From the NCBI GenBank assembly GCA_029262955.1, contig JAJCYL010000485.1, positions 1 through 12,464 on the forward strand: a stretch of 12,464 bases of DNA, in the 5' to 3' direction. This DNA is from Cytophagales bacterium. Lineage in GTDB: Bacteria > Bacteroidota > Bacteroidia > Cytophagales > Cyclobacteriaceae. The notes beneath the pieces were generated by a model, which ran no database searches, was not told where the DNA came from, and saw only the letters and a list, made by a program, of their open reading frames with translations. Position 1 is the stretch's first letter. Each line of letters starts with the position of its first letter. The translations under genes were made by a program, and so were the position numbers. This document shows positions 1 through 5,904 of this stretch, piece after piece.

Positions 1-845
1 TCTTTGAGGTAAATAAGATCTTTCTTTATTGCCATTGCTGATCTTACATATGTTGCTGAGAGAACAGCTTTTTTGCTTCCGAACATTGAAGTCCATAGCA
101 TGTGAAAAATAGTCGACAACCCTGCGGCATCCAGATAAATACCTTCTTCCTTTAGCGAGCCTTTGCAAAGTGGAAAAGACCGCTTACCTACTGTATCAAA
201 AATAATGTCGTAGGTCTTATTGTTTTCGGTAAAATCCTTTTTAGTGTAATCAATGACTATATCCGCTCCCAGAGACTTCACCATTTCTAGATTTGTGGTA
301 CTGCACACTCCGGTGACTTCTGCACCAAAGTGCTTCGCAATTTGTATCGAAGCTGTGCCCACCGACCCGGAGGCGCCATAGATAAGGACTTTTTGTCTAT
401 TCTGAATACGTCCCTTATTTCTAAGAAAATTTAGGGCTGTTAATCCTCCTTCAATAAGAGCTACGGATTCCTCGTAAGTCGTATTTGTAGGTTTTGGGAT
501 TAGAGCAGCATCTTCGGATAGACATTTGTATTCGGCATTAGCTCCAAGGGACATTCCCGTAAGCCCGAAAACTTGGTCCCCTCCTTTAAATAGCTTTACA
601 TCTTTGCCGATGGCTTCAACTTCCCCGGCGAACTCCATACCAAGTATGTTATTTTTGGGTTTTGTGAGGCCACTAAATAATCTTGTGAAAAATGGTTCGC
701 CTTTTCGACCATGAAGGCCAGCTGCTGTTACAGTTGCGGAATGAATCTTTATTAATACTTCATTATTTTTTGGAACAGGTTTTTCTATCTCTTGAAGCTG
801 TAGCACATCCGGTGCTCCGTATTTGGCACATACAATTGCCTTCAT
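1..845 (-). CDS. Zinc-independent medium-chain dehydrogenase / quinone oxidoreductase (3' end cut by window edge)
   Basis: Translating the minus strand from the ATG at 845 gives 281 residues with no stop before the window edge, so the C-terminus (perhaps 30-50 residues) is missing. The N-terminal GroES-like domain (about 1-125) begins MKAIVCAKYGAPDVLQLQEI. The Rossmann domain carries the dinucleotide-binding motif YGASGSVG at 156-163. The Cys/His ligands expected of zinc alcohol dehydrogenases are absent, which fits the quinone-oxidoreductase (QOR-like) branch of the MDR superfamily. Such enzymes use NAD(P)H to reduce quinones or enones, or act as alcohol dehydrogenases; the substrate cannot be read from the sequence. 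The start is chosen because the MDR family normally begins at MKA. A TAACTTTG element lies about 100 nt upstream. Confidence 0.9.
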   Translation of the reverse strand, partial: MKAIVCAKYGAPDVLQLQEIEKPVPKNNEVLIKIHSATVTAAGLHGRKGEPFFTRLFSGLTKPKNNILGMEFAGEVEAIGKDVKLFKGGDQVFGLTGMSLGANAEYKCLSEDAALIPKPTNTTYEESVALIEGGLTALNFLRNKGRIQNRQKVLIYGASGSVGTASIQIAKHFGAEVTGVCSTTNLEMVKSLGADIVIDYTKKDFTENNKTYDIIFDTVGKRSFPLCKGSLKEEGIYLDAAGLSTIFHMLWTSMFGSKKAVLSATYVRSAMAIKKDLIYLK

Positions 846-944
846 TTTTTTTCTCTTCACGCATGTATGACGATTTCATATCCGGATTGTTACAAGGAAT
901 ATTGAACATCCCCTTTTTAGTTGTTGATATCAAGATAGCATAGA

Positions 945-952
945 CAAAGTTA
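945..952 (-). promoter_or_regulatory. Possible Bacteroidota -7 element for the dehydrogenase
   Basis: The minus strand reads TAACTTTG, an exact match to the Bacteroidota -7 consensus TANNTTTG. It lies about 100 nt upstream of the ATG at 845. No TTTG is found at the usual 19-21 nt further upstream, so only half of the promoter is supported. Confidence 0.35.
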
Positions 953-1048
953 CGATATCGGCATTAAGTGAATTGCCTAATCTCACAAAAGTCGATTAAT
1001 TAAGAAAGAGACATAGTTAAAAAAGCAGGAATCCGGAAGGGGAGAGCT

Positions 1049-1065
1049 GAGTTAATTTAAACACA
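1049..1065 (+). repeat. Dispersed repeat, copy 1 (core only)
   Basis: GAGTTAATTTAAACACA matches the 17-nt core of the copy at 3610-3626 at 15 of 17 positions. The purine-rich sequence just left of it (GGAAGGGGAGAG) only loosely resembles the left half of the longer copies. It lies between the dehydrogenase start and the end of the 1079 gene. Confidence 0.5.
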
Positions 1066-1078
1066 GCGTTTCTTAGAG

Positions 1079-1426
1079 CTACTTTGGTAACTTACCTTCA
1101 AGACTCATTATAAGAGCGTCGAGTTTGATATGAATGTTTGACAAATATTCCTTTTCTGGTGTTTCTTTAGTCCACCCCTTGTGTAGAGCAATCAGATAGA
1201 AGAATTTACCTAAGTATGACTTTGGCTTAGAAGGAATTTTATATTGAATGATCTCATACACTTTTCCAGCGGAAAACTCATCCTCAATTTCTATCGAATT
1301 ATTGTCCATTGATTTTCGAATAGTATCACTCCACTTTAGGAATCTTGATTCATCGAAGTTGTCCAGTAAGTATTGTGCCTCGTTCCTAAGTACTTTAAGT
1401 AATGTCAAGAATGCCTCTGAAGCCAT
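1079..1426 (-). CDS. Small hypothetical protein, about 115 residues
   Basis: I do not recognise the family. The frame is open from 1507, but I place the start at the ATG at 1426 (MASEAFLTLLKVLRNEAQYL). The first 27 residues of the longer reading are encoded by sequence that matches the dispersed intergenic repeat (1447-1501) and probably the IS left end. From 1426 the protein is soluble and mostly helical, with a helix of L/A/E residues at the N-terminus, a lysine-, tyrosine- and proline-rich middle (PSKPKSYLGKFFYL) and a C-terminal helix ending in GKLPK. It has no signal peptide or membrane segment. That middle resembles sequences of small Bacteroidota hypothetical proteins, but no function can be given. 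Some homologs may start upstream of 1426 at VDIELYLMASE with a non-ATG codon. Confidence 0.55.
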   Translation of the reverse strand: MASEAFLTLLKVLRNEAQYLLDNFDESRFLKWSDTIRKSMDNNSIEIEDEFSAGKVYEIIQYKIPSKPKSYLGKFFYLIALHKGWTKETPEKEYLSNIHIKLDALIMSLEGKLPK

Positions 1427-1446
1427 TAAATATAATTCAATATCAA

Positions 1447-1504
1447 CCTGAAATTGAATAATAGAAGATTTTTGATTAGCACGACTGCGAGTTAAATAAA
1501 CACC
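1447..1504 (+). repeat. Dispersed repeat, copy 2 (expanded; abuts the insertion sequence)
   Basis: The core GAGTTAAATAAAC at 1489-1501 is identical over 13 nt to 4907-4919. About 25 nt to the left, CCTGAAATTGAATAATAGAAG (from 1448) resembles CCTGAATTGAACGGTAGAG of the 3585 copy with one extra A. The spacing between the two halves is longer than in the 42-nt copies. The IS110 element begins immediately to the right, so the right end of this copy is replaced by IS sequence. Confidence 0.5.
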
Positions 1505-1513
1505 CATGAATTA

Positions 1514-1594
1514 AGGGAATTCACCAACAGGCATGAAAGTCGTTTACAATAGTGAACTAAACCAGTAAACGCTATGTCAGTGATAGAATTCCCT
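1514..1594. repeat. Imperfect long inverted repeat across the recombinase start
   Basis: AGGGAATTC (1514-1522) is complementary to GAATTCCCT (1586-1594), and inside them CGTTTAC (1541-1547) to GTAAACG (1565-1571). The two pairs are almost concentric (centres 1554 and 1556), so a folded arm of about 80 nt is possible. The recombinase ATG at 1574 lies within it, so the structure could affect translation or mark the left end of the element. Confidence 0.45.
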
Positions 1595-2800
1595 CAGATA
1601 ATTGAACGAGGCTGTGGCCTTGATGTTCACCAGCAGAATGTGGTTGCCACTATCCGCGGCAAAGATATTGAGCTAACAACACGAACTTTTGGCACTTTCA
1701 CCTCGGAGTTAGAGCAGTTGACTTGTTGGCTGCAAAACAACGGAATTACCCACGTGGCAATGGAGAGCACCGGAGTGTATTGGAAGCCCGTTTACTATGT
1801 TTTAGAGCCTTTCTTCGAAATCTTATTAGTTAATGCACGTCATATCAAGAATGTACCTGGACATAAGACCGACAAGAAGGACTCAGAATGGATTGCCAAA
1901 TTATTGCTAAGTGGTCTATTGAAGGGAAGCTTCATCCCTGACCAAACTACCCGTGAATTAAGGGCGTTACAGCGTCACAGAAAGAAGTTGATCCACCGGC
2001 GCACAATGGAAAAAAACAGACTACAAAATGTACTGGAAGATGCCAACATCAAGCTTGGCTCTGTAGTTAGTGATGTCTTTGGGAAGAGTGGAGTGGCTAT
2101 TATCGAGTGCCTATCCCAAGGCCAAACCGATCCTGTCGTATTAGCGAACTTGGCCAAGGGTAGCCTTGTCAGAAAGAAAGATCAATTACTCTTAGCTCTT
2201 CATGGCAGGTTTTCAGAGCACCATCGCTTCATGCTCGAACTTATTATGGACACCATTCATCAAATCGATGCAACCATCGATAGGGTAGAACAACGAATTG
2301 ACACCTATCTTGATCAGATGAGCCTGGAGGTGAGTTTACTGCAAACCATTCCCGGCGTATCCAAACAGGTGGCAACAGGCATCCTGGCAGAAATTGGTAC
2401 TGATATGTCTAAATTCACTTCCCACAAACATCTAGCATCATGGACAGGAGTATGTCCTGGCAACAATGAGAGTGCAGGAAAGAAAAGATCCTCAAGAGTG
2501 ACTCAGGGGAACAAGTACCTGAAGACATCTCTCATTGAGGCTGCATGGTCTGTGAGCCATACTAAGGACACACATCTTACCTACAAATACCATGTGATAT
2601 CATCCAGAAGGGGCAGGAAAAGAGCTGCCATGGCTATTGGTCATAAAATACTGACGGCTGCGTATTTCATACTCCGGGATAAAACGGCTTATGCCGAGCC
2701 CTCAATGAGCCAAGAAGTATTACAGAAGAAAAAAGAAATACAAATTGCCAGGCTTCAGAAGCGGCTTGACAAACTAAAAATATCAGCGTCCAACAATTAA
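1574..2800 (+). CDS. IS110-family DEDD recombinase (transposase), intact
   Basis: This 408-residue protein catalyses excision and insertion of its IS. In this family target choice is guided by a structured non-coding RNA from the element. The N-terminal DEDD domain (about 12-160) shows GLDVHQ (D17), MESTGVYW (E64) and HKTDKKD (D100, D103), the RuvC-like metal-binding acidic residues. A helical linker follows (about 200-250). The C-terminal Transposase_20 domain (about 255-340) has TIPGVS, a small-residue patch and PGNNESAGK with the candidate nucleophile Ser300. The last 30 residues form a lysine-rich coiled coil. Length is typical and all catalytic residues are present, so the element may still be mobile. 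The short 5' and longer 3' non-coding flanks favour the IS1111 subgroup. The start at 1574 is the only good ATG near the family's N-terminus. Confidence 0.95.
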   Translation: MSVIEFPQIIERGCGLDVHQQNVVATIRGKDIELTTRTFGTFTSELEQLTCWLQNNGITHVAMESTGVYWKPVYYVLEPFFEILLVNARHIKNVPGHKTDKKDSEWIAKLLLSGLLKGSFIPDQTTRELRALQRHRKKLIHRRTMEKNRLQNVLEDANIKLGSVVSDVFGKSGVAIIECLSQGQTDPVVLANLAKGSLVRKKDQLLLALHGRFSEHHRFMLELIMDTIHQIDATIDRVEQRIDTYLDQMSLEVSLLQTIPGVSKQVATGILAEIGTDMSKFTSHKHLASWTGVCPGNNESAGKKRSSRVTQGNKYLKTSLIEAAWSVSHTKDTHLTYKYHVISSRRGRKRAAMAIGHKILTAAYFILRDKTAYAEPSMSQEVLQKKKEIQIARLQKRLDKLKISASNN

Positions 2801-2963
2801 AGGTCGTGCGTTTTATGGTGGTTCTAACCCCGATAAATAAACTGATATCAGACGCTAAGCACCAACAGTTGTGACCTAGAGCACGTAGAAAAAACTTTTC
2901 TCTTAAGTAAAAAGCTTAACGATCCGTTCAGTACATGGGGTATTCAAGACTTTCAGAAAAAAA
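2801..2963 (+). ncRNA. Candidate guide (bridge/seek) RNA region of the IS110 element
   Basis: This non-coding stretch follows the recombinase stop directly, where IS1111-type elements encode their guide RNA. Short complementary segments are visible: AGGTC 2801-2805 with GACCT 2873-2877; CGTGC 2805-2809 with GCACG 2881-2885; GGTT 2820-2823 with AACC 2826-2829; the palindrome CTGATATCAG 2842-2851; and GACGCT 2851-2856 with AGCGTC 2785-2790 inside the gene's end. The first two pairs cross, so they are either alternatives or a pseudoknot. Transcript ends and target-binding loops cannot be assigned from one copy. Confidence 0.4.
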
Positions 2964-3068
2964 CGCAAATTTTTCTATGTACGAACCAACCTTTTACTTC
3001 CACGAAATCACTAATAGTATGTTACCGAACACTTTAAAGTGAACTTATAGAAAACGTATCAAAAAAAT
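2964..3068. other. Short intergenic region between the IS and the VOC gene
   Basis: It is AT-rich with no gene. It starts with a sequence like the right half of the dispersed repeat and contains the perfect 12-nt palindrome CACTTTAAAGTG at 3030-3041, just upstream of the VOC gene. The palindrome could be an operator, but no promoter motif is recognisable nearby. Confidence 0.4.
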
Positions 3069-3492
3069 ATGAAAGAAAATAAAGGATGCATTATCCCGAC
3101 TATACGATACAAAAATGCCCGAACAGCAATTGACTGGCTATGCAACGCATTCGGATTTGAAACTCACCTCAGAGTCGAAGGAGAGAATAATACTATTGCG
3201 CACGCACAACTGACATATGGTAATTCTATGATTATGCTAAGTTCTGAAAATGAAAAACGAATATGGAAAACTGGTAAAAACGCCCGAAAGCCTCAACGGA
3301 AATAACACTCAAGCACTTTATATTGTAGTCGAGAAAATTGATGAACATTATGAAAAGGCAGTTGCTGCGGGAGCAAAAATTCTAATAGAAATTAAAGATG
3401 AAGAATACGGTGGACGAGGCTATACATGCAAGGATACTGAAGAATATATATGGAGCTTTGGTTCATACGACCCATGGACTGAAAACGAATAA
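3069..3492 (+). pseudogene. VOC-family (glyoxalase/bleomycin-resistance-like) protein, frameshifted
   Basis: The N-terminal half reads from the ATG at 3069 (MKENKGCIIPTIRYKNARTA) as far as MIMLSSENE. The C-terminal half continues one base later, in the frame carrying NEYGKLVKTPESLNG to YGGRGYTCKDTEEYIWSFGSYDPW. Joined, they give one VOC fold of about 140 residues: conserved YGGRGYTCKD and FGSYDPW near the end and the usual paired beta-alpha-beta-beta-beta modules. The break lies near 3247-3257, which has A-runs of four and five; removing one A restores the frame. This could be a real mutation or a sequencing error. Relatives include PhnB-like proteins and small enzymes of unknown substrate. 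A hairpin terminator follows, so the gene is its own transcription unit. Confidence 0.8.
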
Positions 3493-3494
3493 AT

Positions 3495-3535
3495 GGTAAG
3501 TTTAGAAACAGAGTACCGACTTACCCGAATTTTTT
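3495..3535 (+). terminator. Rho-independent terminator after the VOC gene
   Basis: GGTAAGT at 3495-3501 pairs with ACTTACC at 3519-3525 (7 bp, 17-nt loop), followed closely by a run of six T at 3530-3535. It begins 3 nt after the VOC stop codon. Confidence 0.6.
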
Positions 3536-3584
3536 GAGTTTCAGATTAAAACTTTAATTCAGCATGTATCCGTTTCAGAGCACT

Positions 3585-3626
3585 GCCTGAATTGAACGGT
3601 AGAGTAGGGGAGTTAATTAAAACGCA
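3585..3626 (+). repeat. Dispersed repeat, copy 3 (full 42-nt form)
   Basis: It aligns without gaps to 6818-6859 at 34 of 42 positions. It begins GCCTGAATTGAA, has AGAGTAGGG in the middle and ends AACGCA. It lies between the convergent ends of the VOC gene and the DUF2911 gene. Confidence 0.8.
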
Positions 3627-3669
3627 TGTTTGTTCTTTACATCTTCTGGACTCAATTGATACGCCTTCT

Positions 3670-4737
3670 TTATATGTCGTTTTTGAGCAAAAGTATACTA
3701 TCATTGATGGTTCCCCTATTCGCTTCAGGGGCGTAGTTTAGAGCAGTCTCGAAGGCCTCGAGGGCTTCGTTCTTTTTATTCATGCCTATCAAAGCTTTTC
3801 CTCTATTGAAATGTGCTCTCCAAAACTTACTGTCTTTCTTGAGCGCCTGTTGAAAAATAATCTCGGCATTTTTAAAGTCCTTTTGATTGAGAAACCTTCG
3901 CCCGTATCGTTCCAAATATATTGCATTCCCCACTTCAATAGCCCTAGCTATTGTCTTTTCGGCCCCTTCTTCATCCCCAAGTTGACGTAATAATTTTGCC
4001 TTCACATCAAGGTTCGAGAAATTCTCCTGCATCTCAATTGAGTGTTCAACCCATTGAAGAGCCTCTTTTGTATTTATCTCATATTGTGCGCAGTAATCAG
4101 CAGCCTGGTTCCAGCTAAACCATTCCCAGTAAGCATCGGAACGCAGTTGTTTTCTAATATTGTCCAGAGCGATACTATCAATGTCAAGACTCAAATCGAA
4201 TTTAGCCCGCTTGTTCGCCCAGGTTAGAACAATAGAGAGCTTTCCCCGTTCTCTTTTGTGAAAGTCGAAACTCATCCAATCTCTTGACTCCGGAGCGTCT
4301 TCTACCGGCACGACTATGCGTAAAACATCTTCCTTATCGTCATAAAAAAAACTCCCCCAGGATGTATGATTTTTAGAGAAAATGAAAGTCCATTGGTCTT
4401 TCTCGGGAAGCAAGTGCAAGCCGTAACTACCTGCAGCAAGCTCCAGCCCTTCAATCTTCACGTCATCAGTGATTGTAAAGACTGTATTTTCATTGGCACC
4501 AGCTCTCCATACTTTCCCATAGGGAACAAGGGCTCCCCACACTTCTCTTCCCTTTGCTCCCGGACTGTGATAATTTATTGTAATGTCAGAATAACCAATG
4601 CGTTGCGTGATCATTGACTCTTGACTTTTGTCGGGCAAAGTGAGAGGATTATGGATATTAAAATGCTGAGCGTGCACTTTTGAAAGTGAGATGGGGACGG
4701 TTAAGAGCAGTAGTATGCTACATGATAATAATTTCAT
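3670..4737 (-). CDS. Secreted DUF2911 domain protein with C-terminal TPR repeats
   Basis: From the ATG at 4737 the protein has 355 residues and starts with a clear signal peptide (MKLLSCSILLLLTVPISLSKVHAQ), so it is exported to the periplasm or outer surface. The frame extends to another ATG at 4773, which would add 12 residues ahead of the signal peptide; I prefer 4737. Numbered from 4773, the DUF2911 domain spans about 45-195, with the characteristic WRAGANENTVFT at 89-100 and SYGLHLLP at 116-123. TPR-like helices occupy about 230-350 (KAKLLRQLGDEEGAEKTI, RAHFNRGKALIGMNKKNEALEAF). DUF2911 is common in Bacteroidota and its biochemical role is unknown; the TPRs suggest protein contacts. It stands alone, flanked by dispersed-repeat copies on both sides. 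Confidence 0.9.
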   Translation of the reverse strand: MKLLSCSILLLLTVPISLSKVHAQHFNIHNPLTLPDKSQESMITQRIGYSDITINYHSPGAKGREVWGALVPYGKVWRAGANENTVFTITDDVKIEGLELAAGSYGLHLLPEKDQWTFIFSKNHTSWGSFFYDDKEDVLRIVVPVEDAPESRDWMSFDFHKRERGKLSIVLTWANKRAKFDLSLDIDSIALDNIRKQLRSDAYWEWFSWNQAADYCAQYEINTKEALQWVEHSIEMQENFSNLDVKAKLLRQLGDEEGAEKTIARAIEVGNAIYLERYGRRFLNQKDFKNAEIIFQQALKKDSKFWRAHFNRGKALIGMNKKNEALEAFETALNYAPEANRGTINDSILLLKNDI

Positions 4738-5084
4738 TATAAGGATTTTTTTTGATTTCAAACAGTTCAGCAAATTACTCGTGCTAAACCTCTTTTTACA
4801 AAAAAAAAGGGATGTACATTGGCCATATACGGATTAAGTTTAAGTCCGGTTATCCAATATGTAATACTTAAGATATTGGTTTAGGTAGGTAGAACAGGGT
4901 GATGGAGAGTTAAATAAACGCACATTAAACTAAACTATAGAAATTTTATGGGAGAGATCAGGAGAGGGGTTCCGGTTATCTGGCGACCTCAATTAATGAA
5001 CCGCTGGGAGAACTTTTTATTCAAAATAGGATCATTTGATAGAAATGGCCATCAACTTAATTGTACCTGCTGTATTTTTATTAG
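4738..5084. other. Gene-free intergenic region upstream of the DUF2911 gene
   Basis: I see no coding sequence. The stretch holds the repeat core at 4907-4922, a direct repeat TCCGGTTATC at 4845-4854 and 4971-4980 that brackets the core, and an inverted pair CCAATAT 4854-4860 / ATATTGG 4873-4879. The DUF2911 promoter should be here, but no full TTTG/TANNTTTG pair is visible. Confidence 0.5.
4907..4922 (+). repeat. Dispersed repeat, copy 4 (core only)
   Basis: GAGTTAAATAAACGCA matches the core of the 3585 copy with one mismatch and one missing A, and shares 13 identical nt with 1489-1501. The left part (GAACAGGGTGATGG from 4892) is only loosely like the long copies. Confidence 0.55.
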
Positions 5085-5372
5085 CTAAAGAAGGTTATTC
5101 AGGTCTTGTCTTCCAATTATAGCCATAATTTCTACTATGTCATTATTTACTTTGAAGTAGATGCTATCAGAACCACAGACACAGCGTCTGTATCCAGTTT
5201 TTATAAAATCAACTGATTCAAATGAAAATGGTCGTTGAGCTATAATATCAAAATATTCGAAAAATGTATCAAAGTACTTGTCAGCTTGTTTCGTTCCAAA
5301 CGTCTTGATTCCGTAATGATGAATTCTTATTAAATCTTCTTTAGCTACATTACTTAATTTGTATTTAGCCAT
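5085..5372 (-). CDS. ParE/RelE-family toxin of a type II toxin-antitoxin pair
   Basis: The product has 95 residues and the ParE layout: an N-terminal helical hairpin (MAKYKLSNVAKEDLIRIHHY, then a helix with KTFGTKQADKYF), the basic GYRRCVCGSD turn, then beta strands SIYFKV, IVEIMAII and the C-terminal GRQDLNNLL. Family members poison DNA gyrase (ParE) or cut mRNA (RelE); which applies cannot be decided, though the ParD-like partner favours ParE. It overlaps the antitoxin gene by 8 nt (ATGGCTAA, 5365-5372), the usual translational coupling. It acts in the cytoplasm. Confidence 0.88.
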   Translation of the reverse strand: MAKYKLSNVAKEDLIRIHHYGIKTFGTKQADKYFDTFFEYFDIIAQRPFSFESVDFIKTGYRRCVCGSDSIYFKVNNDIVEIMAIIGRQDLNNLL

Positions 5373-5604
5373 TAAGTAACGATTTTGATTTTGCTAATAT
5401 TTGTTCTTTACTATCATTGGTGAATCCACTATTTTCAGCTCCATCCAATTTTGAACCTATCCAGTCAATTTGTCTTTGTTGCTTTCTAGCTTGTCTTACT
5501 AAATCGTTTACAAGTTCACTCTTGCTGGAATACTCTTTATTATCAACTTGATTTTTTAACCACTCATCATTTGGTTGTGTGAATGAAATACTTTGCCGTG
5601 CCAT
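5365..5604 (-). CDS. ParD-family ribbon-helix-helix antitoxin
   Basis: A 79-residue protein with a short N-terminal beta strand (RQSISFTQPNDEWLKNQV) and the RHH signature EYSSKSELVNDLVRQARKQQ at about 24-43. A more flexible C-terminal tail should wrap the toxin. ParD-type antitoxins bind their own operator through the RHH dimer and neutralise ParE. It is first in the operon. Its ATG lies 12 nt downstream of a perfect 7+7 inverted repeat, so autoregulation is likely. Confidence 0.88.
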   Translation of the reverse strand: MARQSISFTQPNDEWLKNQVDNKEYSSKSELVNDLVRQARKQQRQIDWIGSKLDGAENSGFTNDSKEQILAKSKSLLNG

Positions 5605-5616
5605 AATATTATATTT

Positions 5617-5632
5617 GGTGTAAAATTACACC
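5617..5632. promoter_or_regulatory. Operator palindrome for the toxin-antitoxin operon
   Basis: Perfect 7-nt half sites GGTGTAA and TTACACC are separated by two A. It overlaps the predicted -7 element and lies just upstream of the antitoxin start, the expected place for a ParD binding site. Confidence 0.65.
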
Positions 5633-5651
5633 ATAAATGCATCATGGCAAA
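5621..5651 (-). promoter_or_regulatory. Bacteroidota-type promoter of the toxin-antitoxin operon
   Basis: On the minus strand TTTG (5651-5648) is followed after exactly 19 nt by TAATTTTA (5628-5621), 5 of 6 fixed positions of the TANNTTTG consensus. Spacing fits the 19-21 nt rule. Transcription would start near 5614, about 10 nt before the antitoxin ATG. Confidence 0.6.
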
Positions 5652-5904
5652 AAATACGAGCATAAGAGAGAGTATTCCCAGAAACTCAGCAGACGATAAT
5701 GGTGCTGATTTATTCGTGCCATTTAAAATGGTAAAACCTTATCCAAATGAAGTCATAAGGAGTGAAAACGTTTTGAATTAATTCCTATCACCTGCTGCAA
5801 TTTACTATCGTGGTCAATATTGTAGCAACCCTCTTACTGGGCCAAATATGAGCATAACGGAAGGCGGTCGCTTGTTAGGCAGGTATGCCCAAAAGAACCT
5901 TGTT
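5633..5904. other. Region without a confident gene; one short open frame of doubtful reality
   Basis: The only open frame with a start is 5644-5781 on the plus strand, 45 residues beginning MAKNTSIRESIPRNSADD. It resembles no family known to me, and its ATG overlaps the -35-like box of the divergent toxin-antitoxin promoter. It may be a gene remnant or chance. The rest (5782-5904) carries no gene. GTTAGGC at 5874-5880 looks like one attC half-site but has no partner. Confidence 0.4.

Larger units (their letters stand above)
846..1078. other. Intergenic region without a gene, holding a promoter-like element and one repeat core
   Basis: No credible coding sequence is visible here. The stretch contains the -7-like element at 945-952 and the repeat core at 1049-1065. 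A plus-strand open frame reaching into this stretch from the left is antisense to the dehydrogenase and not protein-like. Confidence 0.6.
1502..2963 (+). mobile_element. IS110-family insertion sequence (ends approximate)
   Basis: The element consists of the recombinase gene plus non-coding flanks. The ends are estimated, not proven. On the left the dispersed-repeat core stops at about 1501. On the right, AAACGCA followed by a T-rich stretch (from 2961) looks like the other half of that repeat. An 8-nt inverted pair lies inside these limits: TGAAAGTC at 1534-1541 and GACTTTCA at 2948-2955, as expected for the subterminal repeats of the IS1111 subgroup. A second, imperfect pair (1561-1572 and 2808-2819, 10 of 12) sits close to the gene. 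Either pair could arise by chance. The roughly 1.46 kb size is normal for the family. No target-site duplication is visible, which is usual for IS110 elements. Confidence 0.65.

Noticed and set aside
526..943. Plus-strand open frames at the left edge
   Set aside because: They are antisense to the dehydrogenase and their products lack protein-like features.
1561..2819. 12-nt imperfect inverted pair (ACCAGTAAACGC / GCGTTTTATGGT) as the IS termini
   Set aside because: A 10 of 12 match is expected about once by chance in these flanks, and it would leave only 8 nt after the gene, too little for a guide RNA.
3247..3257. Programmed frameshift in the VOC gene
   Set aside because: Joining the halves needs a +1 change, whereas A-run slippage typically gives -1; no stimulatory structure is visible downstream.
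5855..5880. Possible integron attC site (ATAACGG ... CGCTTGTTAGGC)
   Set aside because: GTTAGGC fits the GTTRRRY half, but no matching RYYYAAC core or complementary arm lies within 150 nt on either side, and no integrase is present.
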